Shown: positions 44,174 through 52,307 of the stretch, piece after piece
Layout of the letters: each line of letters starts with the position of its first letter
Position numbering within the stretch: the stretch's first letter is position 1
Assembly: GCF_009911695.1 (NCBI RefSeq)
Contig: NZ_QWKK01000005.1
Coordinates: 1-63,656 of the forward strand
Direction: 5' to 3'
Source: Enterorhabdus sp. P55
Lineage (GTDB): Bacteria > Actinomycetota > Coriobacteriia > Coriobacteriales > Eggerthellaceae
Length of the DNA stretch: 63,656 nt
The notes under the pieces: model-generated
What the model was told of the DNA's origin: nothing
The model's input: the letters and a program-made list of their open reading frames with translations, nothing else
Databases searched by the model: none
Program-made: the position numbers and the translations under genes

Positions 44174-44446
44174 TCAGCGTTCGACCAAACCGCCGTCGCA
44201 ACGGGCCGGGATCGAGGCCGCCAGGGCTGGCTTGTCCGACAGCCCGAGGGACGACGCTCCCTGGGAAGGACAGCCGCCCGAGGGACAGCTGCCGCCGGCG
44301 CAGCCCGCGCATCCGGCACAGCCTCCCTCCTTATCGTGGCAGTCGCAGAGGCCACGATGGGTCAGGCGCCGTACCGCCAGGGCAGCGAGGGCGGCGATGA
44401 CCGCCAGCAGCAGCACCGTCGAGGGGGTGAAGGCCATCTCAAGCAT
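44174..44446 (-). CDS. FeoB-associated cysteine-rich membrane protein
   Basis: 90 residues: one N-terminal membrane helix (STVLLLAVIAALAALAV) and a Cys-rich tail (CDCHDKEGGCAGCAGCAGGSCPSGGC). This is the pattern of the small proteins encoded after feoB in many anaerobes, sometimes called FeoB-associated Cys-rich or FeoC-like. AAGGAG precedes the ATG, 26 bases after feoB. A role in handling iron at the FeoB exit is inferred. Confidence 0.87.
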   Translation of the reverse strand: MLEMAFTPSTVLLLAVIAALAALAVRRLTHRGLCDCHDKEGGCAGCAGCAGGSCPSGGCPSQGASSLGLSDKPALAASIPARCDGGLVER

Positions 44447-44472
44447 CGTCGTTCTCCTTCAGACGTCGGGCT

Positions 44473-47004
44473 CTAGGCGTTCTGGGCGGCCGTGCCGGCA
44501 GCCACCTTGTCCTGCTTGGGACGCGGCGCGGGGCGCAGCAGCAGGAACAGCATGCCCGCCAGCACGGCCAGGGCCACCACAGTCCACAGGCTGAAGTCCA
44601 CCTCACCCAGGGCCAGGCCGCCCAGCTGGTAGATCATGAGGCCCACGCACCAGGCGAACCCGCACAGGTAGCCGATGGTCGCCCAGGTCCACTTGGCGGA
44701 CATCATCTGGCGGCGGATGGTGCCGATGGCCGCGAAGCAGGGAGCACACAGCAGGTTGAAGGCGCAGAAGGCCATGATGGCCGCGCTGCCGCCGCCCAGC
44801 ATGGCGGCAAAGGAGGCCCACAGGGACGGATCGGTCTCGCCCGCCTCGCCGAGGCTGGTGATGACGCCCACGGTGGCCACGACGTTCTCCTTGGCCACCA
44901 GGCCCGTGATGGAGGTGACGGTGGACTCCCAGGTGCCGAAGCCCAGCGGCGCGAAGACCCACGCCAGCAGGTTGCCCAAGCCAGCCATCAGGCTGTACTG
45001 GATGTAGTCGTCCATGTCGGGGTCAAGCAGGCCGAACTGCCCCTCGTAGAAGCCGAAGTTGAGCAAAAACCAGATGACCATCGAAGACAGGAAGATGATG
45101 GTTCCGGCCTTCACCACGTAGCTGCGCACGCGCTCCCACATGGACAGCAGCACGTTCTTGGCCGTGGGGATGTGGTACTGGGGCAGCTCCATGATGAAGG
45201 GGGCCACCTCGCCCGCGAAGGCCTTGAACTTCTTCAGGATGATGCAGGACAGGATGATGGCGGCCAGGCCCAGGAAGTAGAACAGCGGCGCGACCCACCA
45301 GGTGGCCTCGTAGTCGCCGCCGGCCAGGGCGCCGAAGACCAGCGCGATGATGGGCAGCTTGGCGCCGCAGGGGATCATCGTGGTGGTCATGATGGTCATG
45401 CGGCGGTCCTTCTCGTTCTCGATGGTCTTGGTGGCCATGACCGCGGGCACGCCGCAGCCGGAGGCGATGAGCATCGGGATGAAGGACTTGCCGGACAGGC
45501 CGAAGCGGCGGAAGATGCGATCCATGATGAAGGCGACGCGGGCCATGTAGCCGCAGCCCTCCAGGATGCCGAGCAGGATGAACAGCACGATCAGCTGCGG
45601 GATGAAGCCGATGACGGCGCCCACGCCGGCGATGATGCCGTCCAGGATGAGGGACTGGATCCACGGCGCGGCGTCGATGGCCTCGAGCCAGCCGCCCACC
45701 ACCACGGGCACGCCCACGTGGTAGAAGCCGTAGTCGGCCGGATCGGGCTCCTCGGCCTCGAGGGCCTTGGCGAAGGCGGCGGAGTCGATGGCCTCGATGG
45801 CGACCTCGCCGGTCTCCTCGTCCTCGACCTCCATCTCGCCCTCGACGCCCGCGCTGGCCGCGGCGTACATGAAGTTCTCGATGACTTCCTCGTCCTCGGC
45901 GTTGGGCTCCTCGGCCTCGAGGGCGGCGGTGAAGCCCTCCACGTCCAGGCCGTCCTCCTCGGCCGCCTCCAGGCAGGCGTCGATCTGCGCCTGGTAGCCC
46001 TCGTACTCCTCGGCGTCGGCCTCGTAGGACTCGGTGTTGGTGTAGAGCCAGCCGTCGCCGAACAGGCCGTCGTTGGCCCAGTCGGTCACGAGCGTGCCCA
46101 CCGTGGACACCGAGATGTAGTACACAAGGAACATGATGACGACGAAGATGGGGATGCCCAGGATGCGGTTGGTGACCACGCGGTCGATCTTCTGGGTGGT
46201 GGTCATGGCCTTGGGCGACTTCTTGACGCACGCAGCACACACGTCGCCGATGTTGTCGTAGCGCTCGTTGGTGACGATGGACTCGGCGTCGTCGTCCTCG
46301 GCCTCCTCAAGCGCCTCGCGGATGGCGTCGATGCGCGCCAGGTCATCCGCCGGCAAGCTGAGCGCGTCGATGGTCAGCTCCTCGCCCTCCAGCAGCTTGA
46401 TGGCGAACCAGCGAGCCTGGGCCGGCTTCACACGAGAGCCCAGGATTTCGGACACCTGCGCGAGCGCCGCCTCGGCATCGCCGGAGAAGCGCAGCTCGGG
46501 AGTGGCAGGCTGGCCCGCCTTGGCCGCCTCGACCGCCTTCGCGATAAGCTCCTCGACGCCCCGGCCCTTGAGCGCGGTGGTCTCGACGACGGGACAGCCC
46601 AGACGCTGCGAGAGCCCCTCCACATTGATCTCATCACCGTTCTTGCGCACCAGATCCATCATGTTGAGCGCGACGACCACCGGCAGGCCCAGGTCCAGGA
46701 TCTGCGTGGTCAGGTACAGGTTGCGTTCCAGGTTGGTGGCGTCCACCAGGTTGACCACCACGTCGGGCTGCCCGCTCAGCAGGTAGTCACGCGTGACGAT
46801 CTCCTCGGGGGTGTAGGGGGAAAGCGAGTACACTCCCGGCAGGTCCGTGACGGTCACGTCCTTGTCGCGGGTGTACTTGCCCTCCTTCTTCTCAACGGTC
46901 ACGCCGGGCCAGTTGCCAACGTACTGGTTGGCCCCCGTGAGCTCGTTGAACATGGTCGTCTTGCCGCAGTTGGGATTGCCGGCAAGCGCAATGTTGATTC
47001 CCAT
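44473..47004 (-). CDS. feoB: Ferrous iron transporter B
   Basis: 843 residues. The G domain begins at once: GNPNCGKTTMFNELTG (G1), DLPGVYSL (G3) and NMMD (G4). Two Gate motifs and a Nucleoside-recognition-type membrane core follow, with SGCGVPAVMATKTIENEKDR and a final CFAAIGTIRR segment. An unusual acidic insert of about 100 residues, rich in Glu, Asp and Ala, lies between the first two membrane helices, where it would face outside. ATG 47004 has AAGG 8 bases upstream; longer readings start in the leader. Confidence 0.96.
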   Translation of the reverse strand: MGINIALAGNPNCGKTTMFNELTGANQYVGNWPGVTVEKKEGKYTRDKDVTVTDLPGVYSLSPYTPEEIVTRDYLLSGQPDVVVNLVDATNLERNLYLTTQILDLGLPVVVALNMMDLVRKNGDEINVEGLSQRLGCPVVETTALKGRGVEELIAKAVEAAKAGQPATPELRFSGDAEAALAQVSEILGSRVKPAQARWFAIKLLEGEELTIDALSLPADDLARIDAIREALEEAEDDDAESIVTNERYDNIGDVCAACVKKSPKAMTTTQKIDRVVTNRILGIPIFVVIMFLVYYISVSTVGTLVTDWANDGLFGDGWLYTNTESYEADAEEYEGYQAQIDACLEAAEEDGLDVEGFTAALEAEEPNAEDEEVIENFMYAAASAGVEGEMEVEDEETGEVAIEAIDSAAFAKALEAEEPDPADYGFYHVGVPVVVGGWLEAIDAAPWIQSLILDGIIAGVGAVIGFIPQLIVLFILLGILEGCGYMARVAFIMDRIFRRFGLSGKSFIPMLIASGCGVPAVMATKTIENEKDRRMTIMTTTMIPCGAKLPIIALVFGALAGGDYEATWWVAPLFYFLGLAAIILSCIILKKFKAFAGEVAPFIMELPQYHIPTAKNVLLSMWERVRSYVVKAGTIIFLSSMVIWFLLNFGFYEGQFGLLDPDMDDYIQYSLMAGLGNLLAWVFAPLGFGTWESTVTSITGLVAKENVVATVGVITSLGEAGETDPSLWASFAAMLGGGSAAIMAFCAFNLLCAPCFAAIGTIRRQMMSAKWTWATIGYLCGFAWCVGLMIYQLGGLALGEVDFSLWTVVALAVLAGMLFLLLRPAPRPKQDKVAAGTAAQNA

Positions 47005-47064
47005 GATCTGCCTTCCGTCTCTCTCGTGTTTCTCTCGTGTTTCTCTCATTAGCGTCAACTCAAG

Positions 47065-47079
47065 TTAACCACTACTAAC
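47065..47079. promoter_or_regulatory. Weak third member of the feo operator motif
   Basis: TTAACCACTACTAAC, 60 bases before feoB, resembles the exact 15-mer GCTAACACTGATAGG found before both feoA genes if one base insertion is allowed. Support is weak. Confidence 0.3.
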
Positions 47080-47128
47080 TGCAATGCCAAAAAAATCGCG
47101 CCCCTGCGCGAACGCGACCGTGACCGCC

Positions 47129-47174
47129 CAGCCGCTTGGCCACTTGACCCCCCCAGCCGCTTGGCCACTTGACC
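47129..47174. repeat. Direct repeat in the feoB-feoA gap
   Basis: CAGCCGCTTGGCCACTTGAC is repeated exactly with a 25-base period (47129 and 47154), followed by shorter CCGCTTGACC/CCGCTTGGCC echoes to about 47210. The gap continues to 47615 with another low-complexity zone (about 47400-47460, AAGCTCGG/GGGCACAAAG-like units). No credible gene is seen in 47080-47615. Confidence 0.7.
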
Positions 47175-47615
47175 GCTTGACCGCTTGGCCCCCAGCCGCT
47201 TGGCCGCCTCGGAGCCCCCCATCGCCAAAAGTGCAAAACTCCGCTCTCGAACTGGCTTTTCACTCGCGATGAACCAGCCGCTTGCGAAAGATCCTCGCCA
47301 GCGGAGCCAGTAGGGCGGCCCGGATGATCGGCGCCACGCGAGCGAGCAAGCGCAAGCCGCAGGATGCGAAGCGCAGAGCGATGGCTCAGAGCGCGGGGCT
47401 CGGGGTACGCGGCCCAAGACACGAAGCTCGGAGCACGAAGCTCGGGGCACAAAGCACGGGGCCCGGACTCAAAGCGAAGGGCGCGAGCCAAGCCCAAGCG
47501 CAGGGCGCTGGACGCAAGCCGGCGCGGGAAGCGCGACACCTCAGACGCCGCCGCTCGACACGACCCCAGGAGGTGCGGCCGATCTGGCGTGACGCGAGGG
47601 CGCGACCTGGGGGCC

Positions 47616-47855
47616 CTAGGAGACCAGCACCTGCTGGGCCTCGTCCTTGCGCAGCGACAGCTCGAAGCCGCGCACGGTCACCTCGATGGGATCGCCGAGC
47701 GGCGCCACCTTGCGCACGAAGACGTCGGTGCCCTTCGTGATGCCCATGTCCATGATGCGGCGCTTCACCGCACCCTCACCCGTCAGGCGACGAACCACTG
47801 CCGACTGCCCCACCGGCACGTCGCGCAGCGTCCGCGTCCCTTCCATCTCGCTCAT
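47616..47855 (-). CDS. feoA: FeoA-family protein 1
   Basis: 79-residue SH3-like FeoA protein, a partner of FeoB in ferrous iron uptake. It shows VPVGQSAVVRRLTGEGAVKRRIMDMGITKGTDVFV and PLGDPIEVTVRGFELSLRKDEA, the complete FeoA fold. ATG 47855 follows GGAAGG by 6 bases; the second ATG at 47846 is an alternative. A 610-base repetitive gap separates it from feoB downstream. Confidence 0.94.
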   Translation of the reverse strand: MSEMEGTRTLRDVPVGQSAVVRRLTGEGAVKRRIMDMGITKGTDVFVRKVAPLGDPIEVTVRGFELSLRKDEAQQVLVS

Positions 47856-47882
47856 TCCTTTCCTTCCCTTCAAACTCGTGGC

Positions 47883-47897
47883 GCTAACACTGATAGG
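47883..47897. promoter_or_regulatory. Operator-like 15-mer before feoA 1
   Basis: GCTAACACTGATAGG, an imperfect palindrome (10 of 13 core positions symmetric). The identical 15-mer occurs inverted at 48696-48710 before the second feoA. Best explained as a binding site of the DtxR/MntR-like regulator. Confidence 0.6.
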
Positions 47898-47931
47898 CAT
47901 CTGCCCGAAGACACGTCGCCCGCCGTCGGAA

Positions 47932-47947
47932 TGTTTCACGTGAAACA
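47932..47947. promoter_or_regulatory. parS site
   Basis: TGTTTCACGTGAAACA, the perfect 16-bp ParB binding palindrome. Flanking bases are also shared with the second site 338 bases away (GAATG before, TCGTACGC after). Confidence 0.85.
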
Positions 47948-48269
47948 CTCGTACGCCGCAACGGAAGCGATTCCCGCGAAATACCGGCGGAATCCCAGCA
48001 AGATTCCGACGCAATCCCCGCCGAGACTCCGGCAAAGTCCCGCCAAAGTCTCTCCGAAGCCCCCCGAGGGCTTTCCCGGGATCCTCGCAAGATCATCGCG
48101 AACCGCTCGCGAACCGCTCGCAAGACGCCCACCCTATCGCGTTCGCCCTCGCAGCCGCATCGCGTTCGCCCTCGCAACCGCTTAGAGCTCGCCCCCGCAG
48201 CCACACCGCGCTCGGCCCCGCAGTCGCATCGCCCCGCCCCATGCCTCGCGAACTCCCATGCCACGCGAA

Positions 48270-48285
48270 TGTTTCACGTGAAACA
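48270..48285. promoter_or_regulatory. parS site
   Basis: A second perfect TGTTTCACGTGAAACA. Between the two sites (47948-48269) lies low-complexity sequence with repeated CGCGTTCGCCCTCGCA-type units and no gene. parS clusters usually mark the origin-proximal part of a chromosome. Confidence 0.85.
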
Positions 48286-48343
48286 TTCGTACGCGCCATG
48301 ATGCGACCCAGGCACTGCGCGGAATGCAGCCGGCAGCTCGGCC

Positions 48344-48688
48344 CTAAGCAGCGGCGGTGATGATCTTCGACGCCACCGAACGGTCGAGCGCCACTTGAGC
48401 GCCCTTGACCTCGACGATGTAGTTGCCGGCCTGCTCGCTCACCACGCGCACGACGGCGCCCTCGACGAAGCCGAGGTTCTCCAGATGATGATGCACCTCG
48501 CCGCGTCCGCGCACCTTCGCCACGCGCGCCGCGTCCCCGCTTCGCAGAAACGTGAGCGGCATCTGGGGCAGCGCGCCCGCCGCGGTCGTCGGGTCCATCG
48601 TCGCCGGAACGGCAGCGGAGACGACGGTCACCCTGCCGTCTGCAGCGCCAGCGAAGCCAGCGCCGGTCATCGTCATCACGCCTTCCAT
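48344..48688 (-). CDS. FeoA-family protein 2
   Basis: 114 residues. The last 80 form a FeoA domain (MPLTFLRSGDAARVAKVRGRGEVHHHLENLGFVEGAVVRVV, then NYIVEVKGAQVALDRSVASKI). The first 35 residues are an Ala/Thr-rich extension. AGGAG lies 6 bases before ATG 48688. A TATGATACT -10-like string lies about 40 bases upstream. Two different FeoA proteins per FeoB are common in anaerobes; one may be regulatory. Confidence 0.92.
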   Translation of the reverse strand: MEGVMTMTGAGFAGAADGRVTVVSAAVPATMDPTTAAGALPQMPLTFLRSGDAARVAKVRGRGEVHHHLENLGFVEGAVVRVVSEQAGNYIVEVKGAQVALDRSVASKIITAAA

Positions 48689-48695
48689 GCAGACT

Positions 48696-48710
48696 CCTAT
48701 CAGTGTTAGC
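48696..48710. promoter_or_regulatory. Operator-like 15-mer before feoA 2
   Basis: CCTATCAGTGTTAGC, the exact reverse complement of the site at 47883-47897. It lies 8 bases before the feoA 2 start, downstream of the -10-like TATGATACT, a position suited to repression. Confidence 0.6.
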
Positions 48711-48831
48711 TTACTGAAACAAAAAGTATCATACAGCAAACTCTTACCAAATGGAACCATGGATAACTTTTTCGCTCAGAATTAGGAACCTCCCGGCCCG
48801 AAAGGCTGAAGAGCCCCCAGCGGCGGCACGC

Positions 48832-49761
48832 CTAGGGCAAATCGCAGACGCAAGACCAGACGGCGCCCGTCCCCCGGGCGAACTCGCAGCCGAAACAGCT
48901 CTCCTTCTCGCAGCGCCGATCCGATCGCATCTCCTCCGGAAGCAGGTCTGCGGAAAGGCCCGCGAACGCCTCAGCCAGGGCGGCCTGTTCCGCGTCCACC
49001 CGCCCCGCGGCAGCTTCGACCGCCTCCATTGCCGCCACGGCAAGGGCGGCGAGCTGCTCCATGCCTCGCCCGGTGGGATGGGTGCCGTCGCTCGCCTCGT
49101 AGTCGAAGCCCGCAGCGCGCACATCGGCCACCAGGCAGCCATTGGCAACTGCCGATGCGCGGATGACGTCGTTGTAGTCATCGAGGTCGATCCCACGCAG
49201 CCGGTACGCGAAGGAGGCGCGCCCCGCCCCGAGCTCACGCCCAGGCAGCAGCGTCAGGCACCAGATGCGCGCATGGGGGCAGGCCTTCCGCATCCGAGCA
49301 AGCATGGCATCATAGGCGCGAGCGAATGACGGCAGCGACTCCTCAGTCGCAGGCCCGGGCTCGCCCTCGGGGACGGCCAGCGCCTCGGGACACTGCGGCA
49401 TGGCCGCGCTGCGCGCCGCAGCCTGGGCCCAAGGACCGGCCCACCCATAGTCGTTGATGCCGATGAACACCAGCACGTCATCGGGCTCCTCGCCGTCAGG
49501 CCCCGCAATCTCCGCGATGCGCTCAGGCGTGTGCCCGGCGGGGAATCCCGCGCCATCCACCATCGAGCCGGAAAACGCCGCGTTCGACACCAGCCTGCCG
49601 TCGAAATGTGCGATCACCCGGGCCCACCAGGTGTCCTCCGGCTCGAGCACGCCGGTCGACCGTCGCAGGTCACCCGCATAGTAGATGCGGTTGGCCGGGC
49701 TCGTCACCCCCTCGAAAGTAGAAATGGAATCCCCAAAGACCGAGAACGTGCGCTGCGCCAT
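48832..49761 (-). CDS. SGNH/GDSL-family hydrolase with a cysteine-rich tail
   Basis: 309 residues. SGNH blocks: FSVFGDSISTFEG (block I serine), SNAAFSGSMV (glycine block), FIGINDYGW (asparagine block) and YEASDGTHPTGRGM (Asp and His of the triad). No signal peptide. The C-terminus adds RRCEKESCFGCEFARGTG and a final CVC, five cysteines that could bind metal. GGAGG is 6 bases before ATG 49761. It is transcribed divergently from thrC. Ester substrate unknown. Confidence 0.88.
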   Translation of the reverse strand: MAQRTFSVFGDSISTFEGVTSPANRIYYAGDLRRSTGVLEPEDTWWARVIAHFDGRLVSNAAFSGSMVDGAGFPAGHTPERIAEIAGPDGEEPDDVLVFIGINDYGWAGPWAQAAARSAAMPQCPEALAVPEGEPGPATEESLPSFARAYDAMLARMRKACPHARIWCLTLLPGRELGAGRASFAYRLRGIDLDDYNDVIRASAVANGCLVADVRAAGFDYEASDGTHPTGRGMEQLAALAVAAMEAVEAAAGRVDAEQAALAEAFAGLSADLLPEEMRSDRRCEKESCFGCEFARGTGAVWSCVCDLP

Positions 49762-49866
49762 GGGCCCTCCTCGCCTCGCGACCAGACGACGCGCCGCCCA
49801 CGCAGGGCGATTGCGCGTTGCATGAAAACCTGGGGCGGCGGCAAGCCGGCCCGAATCGCAGCATAG

Positions 49867-49872
49867 TATACT
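49867..49872 (+). promoter_or_regulatory. -10 box of the thrC promoter
   Basis: TATACT about 35 bases before the thrC ATG; no clear -35. Confidence 0.5.
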
Positions 49873-49906
49873 TGTCCGCGTCCGTCCCAGAGAAGGAAGA
49901 GACCCC

Positions 49907-51475
49907 ATGACAAACGCCTCATCCGGCGAAGCCGGCCAGAACCTCTACGTCGACACGCGCGGCTGCTGCGAGGCCCCCGTTCCCTTCACCGAGGCCGTCG
50001 TAAACGGCCTGGCCCAAGGTGGCGGCCTCTATGTGCCCGAGCGCATCCCCACGCTCACCCTTGAGGAGATCACGGCCCTCGCCAAGCTGCCCTACGCCCA
50101 GCGCGCAGCGGCCATCTACAAGGCCTTCGCCATCGACCTTCCCGACGATGAGATCGACCGTCTGATGGCCCGCTCCTACGGCGACAACTTCGATGACGAC
50201 GCCATCTGCCCCATCACCTCGCTGGATGACGATACGCACGTCCTCGAGCTGTGGCATGGGCCCACCAGCGCCTTCAAGGACATGGCGCTCCAGTGCCTGC
50301 CGCAGTTCTTCTCCGCCAGCGCAAGCGCCCTGCGCGAGTCCGGACAGCTCGACCACGAGTTCCTCATCCTGGTCGCCACCTCCGGCGATACGGGGAAGGC
50401 AGCACTTGAGGGCTTCAAGAACGCCGAGGGCGTGCGCATCGGCGTGCTCTTCCCCGACACCGGCGTGAGCGACATCCAGCGCAAGCAGATGGTCACCACC
50501 ACTGGCGACAACGTCCAAGTATGGGGCGTGCGCGGCAACTTCGATGACTGCCAAACCGGTGTCAAGAAGGCCTTCTCGGATGATGCCTTCGCCCAGAAGC
50601 TTCTCCGCGAGCACAGCGTGGCCCTCTCAAGCGCCAACTCCATCAACTGGGGGCGTCTCATGCCCCAGATCGTCTACTACGTCTCCAGCTATGCTGAGCT
50701 AGTAGCCCAGGGCAAGGTGGAGGCCGGCGCACCCGTGGACGTCTGCGTGCCCACGGGCAACTTCGGCAACATCCTGGCCGCCTGGTACGCGAAGGCCATG
50801 GGGGTTCCCTTCGGCACGCTCATGTGCGCCAGCAACGAGAACCGCGTCCTCGCCGACTTCATCAACACCGGCACCTACGACATCTCCGACCGCGACTTCG
50901 TGACCACCCCCTCCCCCTCGATGGACATCCTCGTCTCCTCGAACCTGGAGCGCCAGCTCTTCGAGCTCACCGGTCGCGACACCCAGGCCATTGCCGGCTG
51001 GATGCGCGATTTGTCGGAGAGCCGCCGCTTCCGCGTAGACGCCGACACCTTCGCCAAGGTGCGTGCTGACTTCGTGGCAGACTCCGTAGGAAACGACGAG
51101 TGCCTCGCCGTCATCCGAGAGGTTCTCGATGAGCACGGCTACCTGCTCGACCCGCACACGGCCGTCGCCTACCGCGTGGCCCAGAACGTTCGCGGCGAGA
51201 ACCCGGTGCTCATAGCCAGCACGGCCCACTGGGCGAAGTTCGGCGACAACGTGTACCGCGCCCTCCACGATCTGCCGGCCGGCGCCCCGCTGCCCGCAGA
51301 CGTGGCGGCCCTCACTGGCTGCCAGCTCAACGAGCTCATCTCGCGGGAGACGGGCGGGCGAGCCATCCCCGCCGGGCTCTCCTCCCTCGACGAGATGCCC
51401 GTGCGATTCGCCGAGGTGATCGACGGCGACGTCGCCTCCATCGAGTCGGCCGCGGAGGATTTCCTCAGCCGCTAA
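49907..51475 (+). CDS. thrC: Threonine synthase
   Basis: 522-residue PLP enzyme converting O-phosphohomoserine to threonine. The PLP lysine lies in HGPTSAFKDMALQ, followed by ATSGDTGKAALEGF, FPDTGVSDIQRKQM, SINWGRLMPQIVYY and VPTGNFGNILAAWYAK, all typical of the longer E. coli-type class. AAGGAAGAG precedes the ATG. Monocistronic, followed by a hairpin. Confidence 0.96.
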   Translation: MTNASSGEAGQNLYVDTRGCCEAPVPFTEAVVNGLAQGGGLYVPERIPTLTLEEITALAKLPYAQRAAAIYKAFAIDLPDDEIDRLMARSYGDNFDDDAICPITSLDDDTHVLELWHGPTSAFKDMALQCLPQFFSASASALRESGQLDHEFLILVATSGDTGKAALEGFKNAEGVRIGVLFPDTGVSDIQRKQMVTTTGDNVQVWGVRGNFDDCQTGVKKAFSDDAFAQKLLREHSVALSSANSINWGRLMPQIVYYVSSYAELVAQGKVEAGAPVDVCVPTGNFGNILAAWYAKAMGVPFGTLMCASNENRVLADFINTGTYDISDRDFVTTPSPSMDILVSSNLERQLFELTGRDTQAIAGWMRDLSESRRFRVDADTFAKVRADFVADSVGNDECLAVIREVLDEHGYLLDPHTAVAYRVAQNVRGENPVLIASTAHWAKFGDNVYRALHDLPAGAPLPADVAALTGCQLNELISRETGGRAIPAGLSSLDEMPVRFAEVIDGDVASIESAAEDFLSR

Positions 51476-51495
51476 GACGCCTTCCGTGCGAAAAT

Positions 51496-51529
51496 AGCCC
51501 GGGGAGCCACTCATGAGCGCCCCCGGGCT
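51496..51529 (+). terminator. Hairpin after thrC
   Basis: AGCCCGGGG and CCCCGGGCT pair over 9 bases around a 16-base loop, 20 bases after the thrC stop. No U run follows. Confidence 0.5.
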
Positions 51530-51617
51530 CGTCGATAGCCAGCTCGCGCCCACACGCAAGCCAACGTGTTGCGCAGCCAACAGGGCATCACGACCCACCA
51601 GACCGAAGGGACTCGCC

Positions 51618-51962
51618 ATGGACCAACTTGACAAGCTCGAGACGAGCGTTCGACTCTCCGTAAGAAACCCCCTTTCCGAGAGCACCTCCGTCTTCGGCCG
51701 CGGCGTTGCCGACCTCTGCCTGGGAGTGCGCACCCACGGCTCGCTCAACGCCGCCGCGAAGCACATGGGCATGGCCTACAGCAAGGCATGGCGCATCATC
51801 AAGGACACCGAAGCCGCCCTCGACGTCCAGCTGCTGAACCGAGACGGTGCCCACGGAAGCGAGCTCACCGAGGAGGGCGGTCGCATCCTCGACACCTACA
51901 TCGCCATCAACAACCGCCTCCAGGCCGAGGCGCAGCAGCTCTTCGCCGAGCTCACCTCCTAG
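51618..51962 (+). CDS. ModE-like winged-helix regulator
   Basis: 114 residues of the ModE N-terminal/LysR-like helix-turn-helix type: FGRGVADLCLGVRTHGSLNAAAKHMGMAYSKAWRIIKDTE with the ModE KAW signature. No molybdate-binding (MOP) domain follows, so molybdate sensing is not certain. AAGGGA precedes ATG 51618. Given two molybdopterin systems in the window, a role in molybdenum genes is plausible but unproven. It overlaps the convergent zinc-ribbon gene by 11 bases. Confidence 0.87.
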   Translation: MDQLDKLETSVRLSVRNPLSESTSVFGRGVADLCLGVRTHGSLNAAAKHMGMAYSKAWRIIKDTEAALDVQLLNRDGAHGSELTEEGGRILDTYIAINNRLQAEAQQLFAELTS

Positions 51963-52296
51963 GCGCCGACACCGCAGCCTTCTCCCGCACCGCCCGCGCG
52001 ACGCCAGGAGAACCCGCCCCGCCACCGCGCAGCGCCGATGCCTCGGCTCCCATCGATGCACAGTCCTCGTAGGGCGGTATCAGCTCAGCCGCCCAAACCT
52101 GGTCGGGATCAGAGAGGCTGCGAACCTCAAGCCTTACCGCCCAGCGCCTCATGTCACCCTCGCGCAGCGGCGCAGCCTCCTCCAAATTGCTTGCCGCCTT
52201 CTCCAGCGCCGGCTCGCTCCCAAAGCGATAGAGGCAGCCGTAGCACACCTCCATATCCTCGAAGAGCGTAGTCTTGCACACCGGGCACACCTTCAT
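51952..52296 (-). CDS. Zinc-ribbon protein in the Tad operon tail
   Basis: 114 residues. CPVCKTTLFEDMEVCYGCLY near the N-terminus is a zinc ribbon. The middle has LEVRSLSDPDQVWAAELIPPYE, which looks like a beta-rich segment of FHA or sensor type, but it is too short to assign. ATG 52296 follows a GGGGGAG site; an earlier ATG at 52311 is weaker. Last gene of the minus-strand pilus operon. Function unknown. Confidence 0.7.
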   Translation of the reverse strand: MKVCPVCKTTLFEDMEVCYGCLYRFGSEPALEKAASNLEEAAPLREGDMRRWAVRLEVRSLSDPDQVWAAELIPPYEDCASMGAEASALRGGGAGSPGVARAVREKAAVSAPRR

Positions 52297-52307
52297 GGCT
52301 CCCCCTC

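Noticed and set aside
47075-47539. 154-codon minus-strand frame in the feoB-feoA gap
   Set aside because: Low-complexity product built from the nucleotide repeats, no ribosome site, no domain.
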